34,932 nucleotides of DNA from Halieaceae bacterium UBA4438 (lineage in GTDB: Bacteria; Pseudomonadota; Gammaproteobacteria; Pseudomonadales; Halieaceae). The stretch lies in assembly GCA_002390485.1 (NCBI GenBank), contig DGPO01000088.1, positions 1-34,932 on the forward strand, given 5' to 3'. The notes below the pieces were generated by a model that saw only the letters and a program-made list of their open reading frames with translations, was not told where the DNA came from and ran no database searches. A program made the translations under genes and the position numbers. This document shows positions 16,011 through 23,885 of the stretch, piece by piece. The stretch's first letter is position 1. Each line of letters begins with the position of its first letter.

Positions 16011-17312
16011 CTAGGGCCTCATCGTCCAGACGCGTGTTACGAGCGCATAAATAAGGCCTGAAGCGATTGCGGAATCCAAAGCAGCGACGCTGGTAATACT
16101 CGCAATAAGCCCTTCGGCCCCGGCCAGTGCAATCGTCGCACCGACAAGCCAGGCCACTAGCGCCGGTCGGTTAATGGGTTGATCATCTTCTACTTGTGTC
16201 ACCCGATAGACGCCAGGTCTGATCAAGAAGTGGTCAATAATAATGACACCGGCGACCGGTATGAAGACCACTGATAAGTAAAAGAGAAAGGTGACGAAAC
16301 TGTCCAAGATATTAAGCAGTCCCGCCGAGACGCCAATCACACCCAGAGCAATGGTGACGTGACGTGCGTTAAGGGCTGGAAACGAGGCGGTGACCCCCAA
16401 GACAGCGCTGTAGAGGTTTAGGGTATTCAGTACCCATGATCCAGCGATAATAATAATAAACGCGCCTACCCCCAACCCAAGCGTAAGCATAATACTGATG
16501 ATGTCTTGCGTGCCTAACGCCAAAGCGGCCGCAGCTGCGACCCACATCACAAAGGGCTGGGCAATCAGGTAACTCGATGTTCCCGTGATAACGGCGCCCT
16601 GCCATGATCGGAGAAATCGGGTAATGTCGGGCATGATAATGGCCCCAATAACGATCGAGCCGACAATGGCAGAAATGCCATCACCCAAACTCATTTCCCC
16701 CGAAATGCTCTGTACGGTCGGCTCTGCGTGCCCCATAGCGGCAAAGAGTAATGCCAAGGCCACAAACACGAGCACTGGAATCATGAGTGTCGATACAAAA
16801 TTAATGGCCCGAAATCCAATAATGGTCGTCGCCGTAATCAATACACTGGCCCCAACAGTCACACCCAACTCGGGCGGCACTGCATTAAAGAAGTCCTCAG
16901 ACAAACCTGCGATCGCCAGGCCAAAGAGATTCAGATTGATACCAAACCAACCCAGAAGCGAGACTGAAAACGCAAGATTGACCAGTCGCGCGCCCGTATC
17001 ACCAAACGCGAGTCGCACAAGCAGGTACGAGTTAAAACCCGTACGAGCACCAATGGAACCCATTAGGGATCCGACTAAAAAAATGATGAAAGACCCGCCT
17101 AAAATGGCAGGGAGTGAGAGCGCCTCACCGACACCACCGGCGACTTCAATACCCGCAATGAAGGTGGGTAAAGAAAATGAGACCATAGAGGCAACTGCCG
17201 CCACACGAAAAGACGCCACCCGAGCCCCTCGCGGGACGGCATGAGTTGAAAACTCATCGTGCTCAGGGGGGCTACTCATGGCTTGCAAGACTCCGTGGTG
17301 CGATAAAACCAT
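16011..17312 (-). CDS. NCS1-family nucleobase/hydantoin permease (CodB-like)
   Basis: This 433-residue inner-membrane symporter has about 12 hydrophobic helices. It would import a nucleobase, hydantoin or related ring with a cation. Seen: the N-terminal segment FSLPTFIAGIEVAGGVGEAL, the loop GARTGFNSYLLVRLAFG typical of cytosine permeases, and a helix with FGINLNLFG. Two starts compete: the ATG at 17312 (AGG 6 bases upstream) and the ATG at 17279, 11 codons in (GGAG 11 bases upstream). The first gives an N-terminal extension of no obvious role. It is first in the operon with hydantoinase-like and DUF917 genes, so these probably share one substrate. An outer-membrane receptor gene lies upstream on the same strand but is separated by a terminator. 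Confidence 0.9.
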   Translation of the reverse strand: MVLSHHGVLQAMSSPPEHDEFSTHAVPRGARVASFRVAAVASMVSFSLPTFIAGIEVAGGVGEALSLPAILGGSFIIFLVGSLMGSIGARTGFNSYLLVRLAFGDTGARLVNLAFSVSLLGWFGINLNLFGLAIAGLSEDFFNAVPPELGVTVGASVLITATTIIGFRAINFVSTLMIPVLVFVALALLFAAMGHAEPTVQSISGEMSLGDGISAIVGSIVIGAIIMPDITRFLRSWQGAVITGTSSYLIAQPFVMWVAAAAALALGTQDIISIMLTLGLGVGAFIIIIAGSWVLNTLNLYSAVLGVTASFPALNARHVTIALGVIGVSAGLLNILDSFVTFLFYLSVVFIPVAGVIIIDHFLIRPGVYRVTQVEDDQPINRPALVAWLVGATIALAGAEGLIASITSVAALDSAIASGLIYALVTRVWTMRP

Positions 17313-17370
17313 CGCATACCTGTTGTACCACTAAATACGCCCTGTAGTGGTGTGCTCATTATTTTTAATC

Positions 17371-17406
17371 AAAAAAAAAGCCCACAACGTCCGCCGCGGG
17401 CTTTTT
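17371..17406 (-). terminator. Rho-independent terminator of the large TonB receptor
   Basis: Read on the minus strand, AAAAAGCCC and GGGCTTTTT arms (17398-17406 and 17375-17383) enclose a 14-base GC-rich loop, and a run of nine T residues follows. It lies just after the receptor stop codon and separates the receptor from the permease operon. Confidence 0.88.
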
Positions 17407-17428
17407 ATATGTTCTTGTGGCGTTCAGC

Positions 17429-20400
17429 TTACATCGAGTAAGAGAATCCGAGAACGAGCGTGCGACCACGAGGACCCACAGGCCATGCGGTCTGAGTTGA
17501 ATAAGGCACCTCATCATCCACGTTGTTAATGGCAGCAAAGATTGAAAGCTCATCGCTCCACTGATAATTACCGTTAATGTCGGTGATCATGACCGATTCG
17601 AAGAACCCGGCGTCACCATAAACCGCCTGGTTACCGTAAAGTCCCAAGACTTCCTCGATCTCATCAACGCCTTGCTTGCTCTGGTAAACCGTCTGCACGC
17701 TCAGAGCGAAGGGGCCACGATCCCAAGAGATATTAAGCGAGCCAGCGACTTTGGGTCGCTGAATTTCCTTGAGCTCTGGATCAATATCGGACTCATCGAG
17801 CGGGTTAAAGAACCGGTTGAGGTGAGTCTGACGAGAGGCGACCGCGCGGACACGGAAGTTGTTGTCCCCCATGGCAAACTCGTAAGCGGCAGAAATATCC
17901 ACACCCTCGGCTTCCAACTTGGCAAAGTTAATTTGCCCCGTTTCTAGGAAGTTCAAGCCACCATCGGCACGACGGGTGAACGAGTTGCAAAACCCAAGAT
18001 TTGGGTAGTTCCCTGAGTCGTAACAGCCTTTCAAAATATCATCCGCGCTCACAGCCGAGATGGCATCCTCAATTGCGACGTCCCAATAATCAACCGACAG
18101 CGTCAAGCCATCGATGTTGCTGGGCGTTAGCACGACGCCGAAGGTCTCAGTATCAGCAACCTCCTCGCTCAAGTTGGGGTTACCCCCTGACACGCCGTTA
18201 AAGCGAGCAGTGAGTGGGTTGGTCCAGTCGTAGGCACCATCAGTGAAGATTGTGTCTTGAGAGACACCCGACGCGGAGAGTGCTGCGACACAGTTGGCCT
18301 CACGAACAGCAGTGCCGTTGTTCACGTTGGTCGATGCACAAGGGTCCGAGCTGGCTGCGATAAATATGGGCAACCGAGGGTCAAATAACTCTGAGATATT
18401 GGGTGCTCGAACCGCCTCTGAGACCGTCGCTCTAAAGCGAATATCGTCGTCGGGGGCCCAAGTCAAACCAAACTTCCACGTTGTCGCCTGACCCAATGTC
18501 GAGTAATCCGCTTGACGAACCGCGCCGTCCACAGTGAGCTCGCGCGCAAGAGGGCGATCAACAAAGATCGGTAAACGCACTTCAGCGAACACGTCGGTCA
18601 CATCGTAGTCGCCCTTCGTGTTGAACTGCTGGGTATTGTCAAACGAGGTGTAGGAGTTCAGCCAAGGCGAAACGTCACTGACCAGTTGGCCAGGCTGGAA
18701 CGACGAGGTTGCAGGGAGAACACCCAGCGTTATCGGATCGAGTTTGTTATCACTCGACTCATCGCGATATTCAACACCCACCGCGTAGCCAAGCGGTCCA
18801 TCTAAAACGCTATCAAGCACATCAAATGAACCCACTGCCGTCACGTTGACAACGAACTGTTCGATTTCAAGCTCGTCCGTGAGAGACGCTGTCACGAAGT
18901 CTTGCGCTTCAGCACTGGCCGAATACGTACCAAAGGGGTTTAAGGGTGCACATTGACCGCTCCCTGGAGTAAACGAGTAGTAGGCGTTACTGGCGTAAGC
19001 ACCGTCAGCATATCCATTGGAACCGGCGAAGTAATCGATCTCATAAAATGCACTTGGATCGAGATCCGAACGACAAACAGCGTTTCCGTTCGCATCGAGA
19101 ACGGCATCAATCGACGCGTAAAGACGGTCAAGGTAAATGGCCGACGTTTGAGATTTCTGATTAAAAACACCCTGATTGACAGAGAACTCGATCGAGTGGC
19201 CGTCCACAGGCTGCCATTCCAATCCTGCAACAAAGCGCGTCGTCTCTCGCGTGTACTTTTCAGGGTTGTTTTCACTAAAGTCCAACGGATCCTGAGTCAG
19301 CAGAAGATAACCGACTTGGTCCATGACCGGCTGAAGTTCGGCCGGCAAGAACGCATTGTCGGGCAGAATAGCTAACGTGTCATAGAACGTATCCTGCTCC
19401 GTAAACGTCATCGTTTCGGCGCGCACGTACTTTGTTTCCAAGAAGCCTCTCAGCGTATCGCTGAACTCGTAGTTGACATTAAAGTTCACCACTTGGCGGT
19501 CTGTCTTTGGGTAGAGTGAGTCACGGTTGAAGCTGACACGCCCGCCGTCACCGCCCGTCCCCCAGAGGCCGTCAATGACGGTCCCGTCTTGATTGACACG
19601 CACGGTGCCGTCAGACCCTGTAATCCAGCAGCCAGCAAGATAGCCTACTCGACCACCCTCTGATTCCTGGCAGTCAGCAATGCCATTATTGTTGAGATCA
19701 ATATACGTATCACCTCGCCCACCGAAGCCGGGGGCAACGGAGCCCTCTTGCGAGGTTAGCCAGAACCGAGGATCCTGAACCACCGCGCGCGCTGGCCCGT
19801 TGGGGTCGGGGTTGGCCAAAGTCTCATCAATGCCATTGTCGCGCGACCAGCTTCGATCGCCAATTGTAATGCCCTTGTCATTCTCAGAAGTCAGCGTCAG
19901 AACAACATTACCGCGACCGTTATTGAAGTTTTTTCCCCAAGCGACATCGACCACCGACGTTTGCCCAGCGCCCGCCTCAGGGCGACCGGCTGATACGTCA
20001 ATCTGGAAACCTTCGAAATCGTCTTTTAGAATAAAGTTCACAACACCCGTTACCGCGTCCGCACCGTAAACCGCAGACGCGCCACCGGTCGTCACTTGAA
20101 CGCTTTTTACCAGCGCTCGCGGAATCGTACCGACGTCGACGGCCTGACTGCCGCGGAAACCAGAGACGTGGCGTCGCCCATTGACCAGCGTCAATGATCG
20201 ATCGCTACCCAAACCCCTGAGGTTAAGGCTGTTTGACCCGGTTGTTGAGTTCTCTGCGGTGAGCGATGACACGAGCGCGGGAATATCCGCCACAATGTCA
20301 GCAATGTTGATTTCACCGGAGTTACGAATATCTTCTTCAGTTACGGATTGGACGGGGACCGAAGAAATAGAGTTAGCATCAACCGGAATTCGGGATCCCG

Positions 20401-20515
20401 TGACGATGACCTCTTCTAACGCGTCCTGCGCTGATACAACGGGGGACGCCGTAGCAACTGCAACCGTCAACGCTGCCAGTGCGAAACCTGGCCCTCTCGA
20501 CAATGACTTGATCAT
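17429..20515 (-). CDS. TonB-dependent outer-membrane receptor (full length)
   Basis: A 1028-residue receptor that would import a large or scarce nutrient. Seen: a signal peptide (MIKSLSRGPGFALAALTVAV, cleavage after VSA near residue 29), a TonB-box-like EEVIVTGSR at about 34-42, a plug domain with LNLRGLGSDRSLTLVNGRRH and GASAVYGADAVTGVVNF, and a long barrel with a C-terminal strand ending in GFSYSM. The start is set by AAGGAAG 7 bases before the ATG at 20515; the reading frame stays open upstream for 54 more codons, but that stretch has no signal peptide and is rejected. The gene has its own terminator. The upstream region is AT-rich and 240 bases long. Its plug style (VTGSRIP, NGRRHVSG) belongs to a family common in marine and sphingomonad proteobacteria, with many paralogues of unknown substrate. 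It may feed the hydantoin-type permease operon (inference from position). Confidence 0.93.
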   Translation of the reverse strand: MIKSLSRGPGFALAALTVAVATASPVVSAQDALEEVIVTGSRIPVDANSISSVPVQSVTEEDIRNSGEINIADIVADIPALVSSLTAENSTTGSNSLNLRGLGSDRSLTLVNGRRHVSGFRGSQAVDVGTIPRALVKSVQVTTGGASAVYGADAVTGVVNFILKDDFEGFQIDVSAGRPEAGAGQTSVVDVAWGKNFNNGRGNVVLTLTSENDKGITIGDRSWSRDNGIDETLANPDPNGPARAVVQDPRFWLTSQEGSVAPGFGGRGDTYIDLNNNGIADCQESEGGRVGYLAGCWITGSDGTVRVNQDGTVIDGLWGTGGDGGRVSFNRDSLYPKTDRQVVNFNVNYEFSDTLRGFLETKYVRAETMTFTEQDTFYDTLAILPDNAFLPAELQPVMDQVGYLLLTQDPLDFSENNPEKYTRETTRFVAGLEWQPVDGHSIEFSVNQGVFNQKSQTSAIYLDRLYASIDAVLDANGNAVCRSDLDPSAFYEIDYFAGSNGYADGAYASNAYYSFTPGSGQCAPLNPFGTYSASAEAQDFVTASLTDELEIEQFVVNVTAVGSFDVLDSVLDGPLGYAVGVEYRDESSDNKLDPITLGVLPATSSFQPGQLVSDVSPWLNSYTSFDNTQQFNTKGDYDVTDVFAEVRLPIFVDRPLARELTVDGAVRQADYSTLGQATTWKFGLTWAPDDDIRFRATVSEAVRAPNISELFDPRLPIFIAASSDPCASTNVNNGTAVREANCVAALSASGVSQDTIFTDGAYDWTNPLTARFNGVSGGNPNLSEEVADTETFGVVLTPSNIDGLTLSVDYWDVAIEDAISAVSADDILKGCYDSGNYPNLGFCNSFTRRADGGLNFLETGQINFAKLEAEGVDISAAYEFAMGDNNFRVRAVASRQTHLNRFFNPLDESDIDPELKEIQRPKVAGSLNISWDRGPFALSVQTVYQSKQGVDEIEEVLGLYGNQAVYGDAGFFESVMITDINGNYQWSDELSIFAAINNVDDEVPYSTQTAWPVGPRGRTLVLGFSYSM

Positions 20516-20755
20516 TTTAGCTTCCTTTAAAGTCTGGTCGCACCAACCCTTCTTCTGAGCGCTTGTGCGTTTCCTTTGTGTTGACTGACAAACGTGCCTG
20601 CAATACCACTTGCACCTCCGAGTATATCGATGTGCACAACTGTGACAAGCCAAAGCCAGACCAAACAAAAACAACATATATATTTCAATAACTTACAATA
20701 AAAAGGCGTTTTCAAAACCCTTGAAAAAGTTCCGTTTTGACACATTTTGCCTATT
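20516..20755. other. AT-rich 5' region of the TonB receptor gene
   Basis: This stretch holds no gene I can support. It is AT-rich around 20665-20705, as expected for the receptor promoter on the minus strand, but no -35/-10 pair with good spacing stands out. On the plus strand TTGACA occurs at 20737 or nearby without a matching -10 box. The RBS of the receptor (AAGGAAG) is at the left end. Confidence 0.5.
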
Positions 20756-21174
20756 TTATGCACTGAATCGGTGCTTTGAGACCCCCTCACGGGAGGTCAA
20801 CACCGCCTGTTTTTGTTCGCTCACCGACACGGTCTTTAAACACGTAAGCGCATCAGCAGCCCGATCGAACGTTACGAAGATAGGGTCGTAATAATAAGCA
20901 GAAATAATATTGGCATTAACCGCCATCTCCACCAGCGCTTTGGCGACAGCTGCTATCAGCTCCACGGCTTCAAGACTGGAACGAACCTTAAGGGTAACTC
21001 GGCAAATGTGGGACTGCGCGTTGCAATGTCCCCCACCTCTTCCTGGCGCAGTACCCGCGTTACACCTTCACTTGTCAATCGTCACTGGCTGAGTGGGTCG
21101 CGCTAAGCTGGGTTGATAAGGCTGCCATAGGCCCACTGTCGAAAAGTCAGAGTGCTGGTCGTGCCCATTGTCAT
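20756..21174 (-). pseudogene. Decayed ACT-domain protein gene (COG3602/DUF2241-like)
   Basis: The last 69 codons encode the C-terminal ACT half of a small amino-acid-binding-type protein. Reading upstream in the same frame gives HICRVTLKVRSSLEAVELIA, close to the family pattern of RITL..HSSLEAVGL. It then loses similarity. The preceding part continues in another frame as RLTSEGVTRVLRQEEVGD and SPTF, matching the family pattern of SEGLTLVL. Joining the two requires one missing base near 21001-21003. Further upstream AYGSLINPA fits the family start, but TAG at 21105-21103 and TGA at 21084-21082 interrupt it. One frameshift and two stops point to a pseudogene rather than a sequencing error. Family proteins are about 130 residues and of unknown role. 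The frameshift is clear; the N-terminal alignment is less sure. Confidence 0.75.
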
Positions 21175-21351
21175 TTGCTCAGAGGAGGAACCAAATGACG
21201 CACCGCTGAATGTATGGCATAAGATAACTCTGTGCAGACGCAGAACCAACGAAACGAAACGCCCCGTTGGCGTGCGCCTCGTGTGCGCGAATAGCGATAT
21301 CCGCCACCTAAATAGAACAAAAACAGACCAAAAAAAGAGGCCTGTAGATTG

Positions 21352-23268
21352 ATGTCGACAATTAAAAAGACACTGCTTCTCGCAACGCCCGTGGTCATCA
21401 TCTGCGGCTGGTTTGCTTACGACTACCTGATGACGAATATCACGTTTATTCCTTCAAGTAATGAAGAGCGCGCAGCGATTCAGGCTGAAATAGCTGCCCA
21501 AGACGAGACGGCCTTCTACAAACCACCACAAAGCCCCCTGACGGTTCAGTCAGTAAACCCCGTTAACAATGTCTACTTTGGAGATCTGCACATTCACTCG
21601 AGTCTGTCTGCCGACGCCTACCTCTTTGGTAGCCGACGTGATCTTGATGCGACCTACCGGTTCGCCAAAGGTGAATCAGCCCCCATTGAAACGGGTGAGG
21701 TCATCGAAATTACCCGCCCCTTGGACTTTGCAGCAGTCACGGACCACGCCGAGGGCTTTGGGCGGGTCATGGCGTGCTTGGAGCCAGCGACCCCCAAAAT
21801 CGAAGAGGACTGTGAACTCATCAACAAACCCACGCTTCTCTCATTTCTAACGCTAAGAGCCAATGTTGAAGTCCGGCCATTGATCGAAAACCTGAGCTAC
21901 TTCGGCGACGACAAAGCCATAGAGCGGCAATATCACCTCGACACTTGGGATGCGATCAAGGCCGCCGCCGAGCGACACAACGAACCGGGTGTGTTTACTG
22001 CGTTTGCCGGCTATGAGTACTCCCCTGCCATGGTCGATCGCGGCAAGCATCACCGGAACGTCATCTTCCGCAGTGGTGTCACACCTGACTATGCCGTCTC
22101 CGCCTACGACGCAGACTCCGAGATCGACCTCTGGAAACAATTGGATACGACCTGCGGTGAGGGCTGCGAGTTTCTGACCATCCCGCACAACCCCAATAAA
22201 AGCTGGGGACTCGCCTTTGCGAGTGAAACCATCGACGGTATTCCCTACACCCGGGAGGATTGGCGCCTGCGAGAGACGTTCGAGCCGCTGGTTGAGATGT
22301 TTCAAATCAAAGGTAATTCCGAGTGTGCACTAGGCTTTGGTACCACCGACGAGGAATGCGGTTTTGAGCAGTTCTTCCCTGTGTGTGACGAGCGGCAGAC
22401 CACACTCTGCATTCACCCCACCTCGATGGCGCGTGACGGCCTCAAGAAGGGATTAGTACTGCAGGAATCATTGGGATTTAATCCCATGAAGTTCGGTCTC
22501 ATGGCCTCGACCGACACGCACAACGCGAATCCGGGCGACACTGAAGAATGGGACTATCGCGGCGCCAATTCCTACATGGGCTCCCCTGCGAAAAACCGGC
22601 TTCAAGATGGCATACGAGAACCTAAGGTCGTCAACCCAGGCGGGCTCGCCGCCGTGTGGGCTCCGGAAAATACCCGTGATGCATTATTTGAGGCCATGAG
22701 CCGTCGAGAGGTCTATGCAACCAGCGGTACGCGCTTAGCGCTTCGTTTCTTCGCAGGCGCTGACCTACCCGAGGATCTTGTCAAGACCGGCGATATCAGC
22801 GCGGCCTATGCAAGCGGCGTTCCTATGGGTGGCACAATCGACGCTGACGCCGGTGTGCCGCGGCTGTTCATTTGGGCGACTCAAGATCCTGACAACGCAC
22901 CGTTGGCGAAGATCCAAATTATCAAGGGCTGGCTGGAAGACGGTGAGACGCATGAGAAAGTCTTTGATGTGGCTTGCTCAGACAAGAAAACTGACGGTGC
23001 CTGCATCGCGGCTAACGCGCCTGTCGATCTCAGTGATTGCTCTTGGTCTGACTCTGCGGGGACACCCGAGCTGCGCACTGACTGGGTAGACCCTGACTAC
23101 GACGCGTCCCACAATGCGTTTTATTACGCGCGCGTCATTCAGATACCGACGTGTCGCTGGACAACCTATGACAGTCTGCGGCTTGGACTTGAGCCCCCAG
23201 CGGACGTGCCAGCGACCATCACCGAAATGGCGTGGAGTTCACCGATTTGGGTTTTAGCAAGCGACTAA
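21352..23268 (+). CDS. DUF3604 family protein, membrane-anchored, PHP-like metal site
   Basis: A 638-residue protein of the DUF3604 family (PF12228), common in marine bacteria and of unknown function. Seen: one N-terminal membrane segment (LLLATPVVIICGWFAYDYLM) that would place the rest in the periplasm. The metal-binding-type motifs GDLHIHSSLSADAY (His80, His82), AVTDHAEGFG, PHNPNKSWG and STDTHNANPG resemble a PHP-type phosphoesterase or amidohydrolase site. The C-terminal third contains several Cys residues, possibly disulfides. The ATG at 21352 is preferred over TTG at 21349, with AGAGG 11 bases before. It stands alone between the ACT pseudogene and a lipoprotein gene. An exported hydrolase role is likely but the substrate is unknown. 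Confidence 0.9.
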   Translation: MSTIKKTLLLATPVVIICGWFAYDYLMTNITFIPSSNEERAAIQAEIAAQDETAFYKPPQSPLTVQSVNPVNNVYFGDLHIHSSLSADAYLFGSRRDLDATYRFAKGESAPIETGEVIEITRPLDFAAVTDHAEGFGRVMACLEPATPKIEEDCELINKPTLLSFLTLRANVEVRPLIENLSYFGDDKAIERQYHLDTWDAIKAAAERHNEPGVFTAFAGYEYSPAMVDRGKHHRNVIFRSGVTPDYAVSAYDADSEIDLWKQLDTTCGEGCEFLTIPHNPNKSWGLAFASETIDGIPYTREDWRLRETFEPLVEMFQIKGNSECALGFGTTDEECGFEQFFPVCDERQTTLCIHPTSMARDGLKKGLVLQESLGFNPMKFGLMASTDTHNANPGDTEEWDYRGANSYMGSPAKNRLQDGIREPKVVNPGGLAAVWAPENTRDALFEAMSRREVYATSGTRLALRFFAGADLPEDLVKTGDISAAYASGVPMGGTIDADAGVPRLFIWATQDPDNAPLAKIQIIKGWLEDGETHEKVFDVACSDKKTDGACIAANAPVDLSDCSWSDSAGTPELRTDWVDPDYDASHNAFYYARVIQIPTCRWTTYDSLRLGLEPPADVPATITEMAWSSPIWVLASD

Positions 23269-23341
23269 TACGCCTTGATTTTTCTAGCGTTTAAATGTTT
23301 TTACGCGCTTTTGATAATTTTTTACGCCTTGCCAAGTTGAT

Positions 23342-23707
23342 TCAGCCCGTTTCTACCGCTTCCTCATTTCGCGAGTCGGTCTTTTCCGGTGGTGGTGTCA
23401 GAATGAGTTTTTCGGGTTTGTCTTTCGACTTACCGGGAGGCTCATTGGTCTCCCATCGCGCACACCGATCGATAGGGACATCGCCCTGCGGGTTGTTGAC
23501 CGTATGAACACCACTGTAGTCACCGGATCTCATCGCCGCACGCGGCGATACTTCCTCACTCAGGCACTTGGGAAAATACGGCGCGGTGTCCAGGCCTAAC
23601 TCTTTTACAAGCGCAGCCATTTCACGCTCTTTAACACTGGCACAGCCCGAGGAGACCAAGACACTTACCCATAGTGTGATGCAGACACGCACAGCAAAAG
23701 CCCTCAT
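23342..23707 (-). CDS. Small predicted lipoprotein of unknown function
   Basis: A 121-residue protein with an N-terminal signal sequence and a lipobox-like LVSSGC, so Cys22 or thereabouts would be lipid-modified and the protein anchored in a membrane. The mature part has no family I recognise. It contains two further Cys (KC and RC), which could form a disulfide, and a Pro/Lys-rich C-terminal tail (about residues 88-110) that looks disordered. It converges on DUF3604 and is divergent from the S9 peptidase gene. The ribosome site is weak, but the intact frame, the signal and the lipobox support a real gene. Confidence 0.7.
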   Translation of the reverse strand: MRAFAVRVCITLWVSVLVSSGCASVKEREMAALVKELGLDTAPYFPKCLSEEVSPRAAMRSGDYSGVHTVNNPQGDVPIDRCARWETNEPPGKSKDKPEKLILTPPPEKTDSRNEEAVETG

Positions 23708-23885
23708 TTGTCTTACCGTTATTTTAGTGCCGACACCCTGTCTTTGGAAGTCCGTTAACGAGCGCGGTAGCCGGCGGTTTTATACCCTCAGGCAGTGTCT
23801 GATTTTAGTCTGCGCGCGCGTTTCCAGTTTCGCTCGACTTTAGTGATATTCTGGACACAAATTCACTGATTTGAGTGTCCTTATC

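Noticed and set aside
16585..17244. Long plus-strand open frame of 219 codons opposite the permease gene
   Set aside because: Shadow of a real gene: no ribosome site, no family-like sequence, and composition follows the permease strand.
20516..20677. N-terminal 54-codon extension of the large TonB receptor
   Set aside because: It is Cys/Arg-rich, lacks a ribosome site and would bury the signal peptide; AAGGAAG before 20515 sets the start.
20756..20965. Standalone 69-codon gene
   Set aside because: Its similarity continues upstream of the GTG and into another frame, so it is the remnant of a larger gene.
21195..21209. Four-codon open frame after a perfect AGGAGG, upstream of DUF3604
   Set aside because: Possible leader peptide, but no attenuator structure or regulated downstream gene is visible; too short to support.
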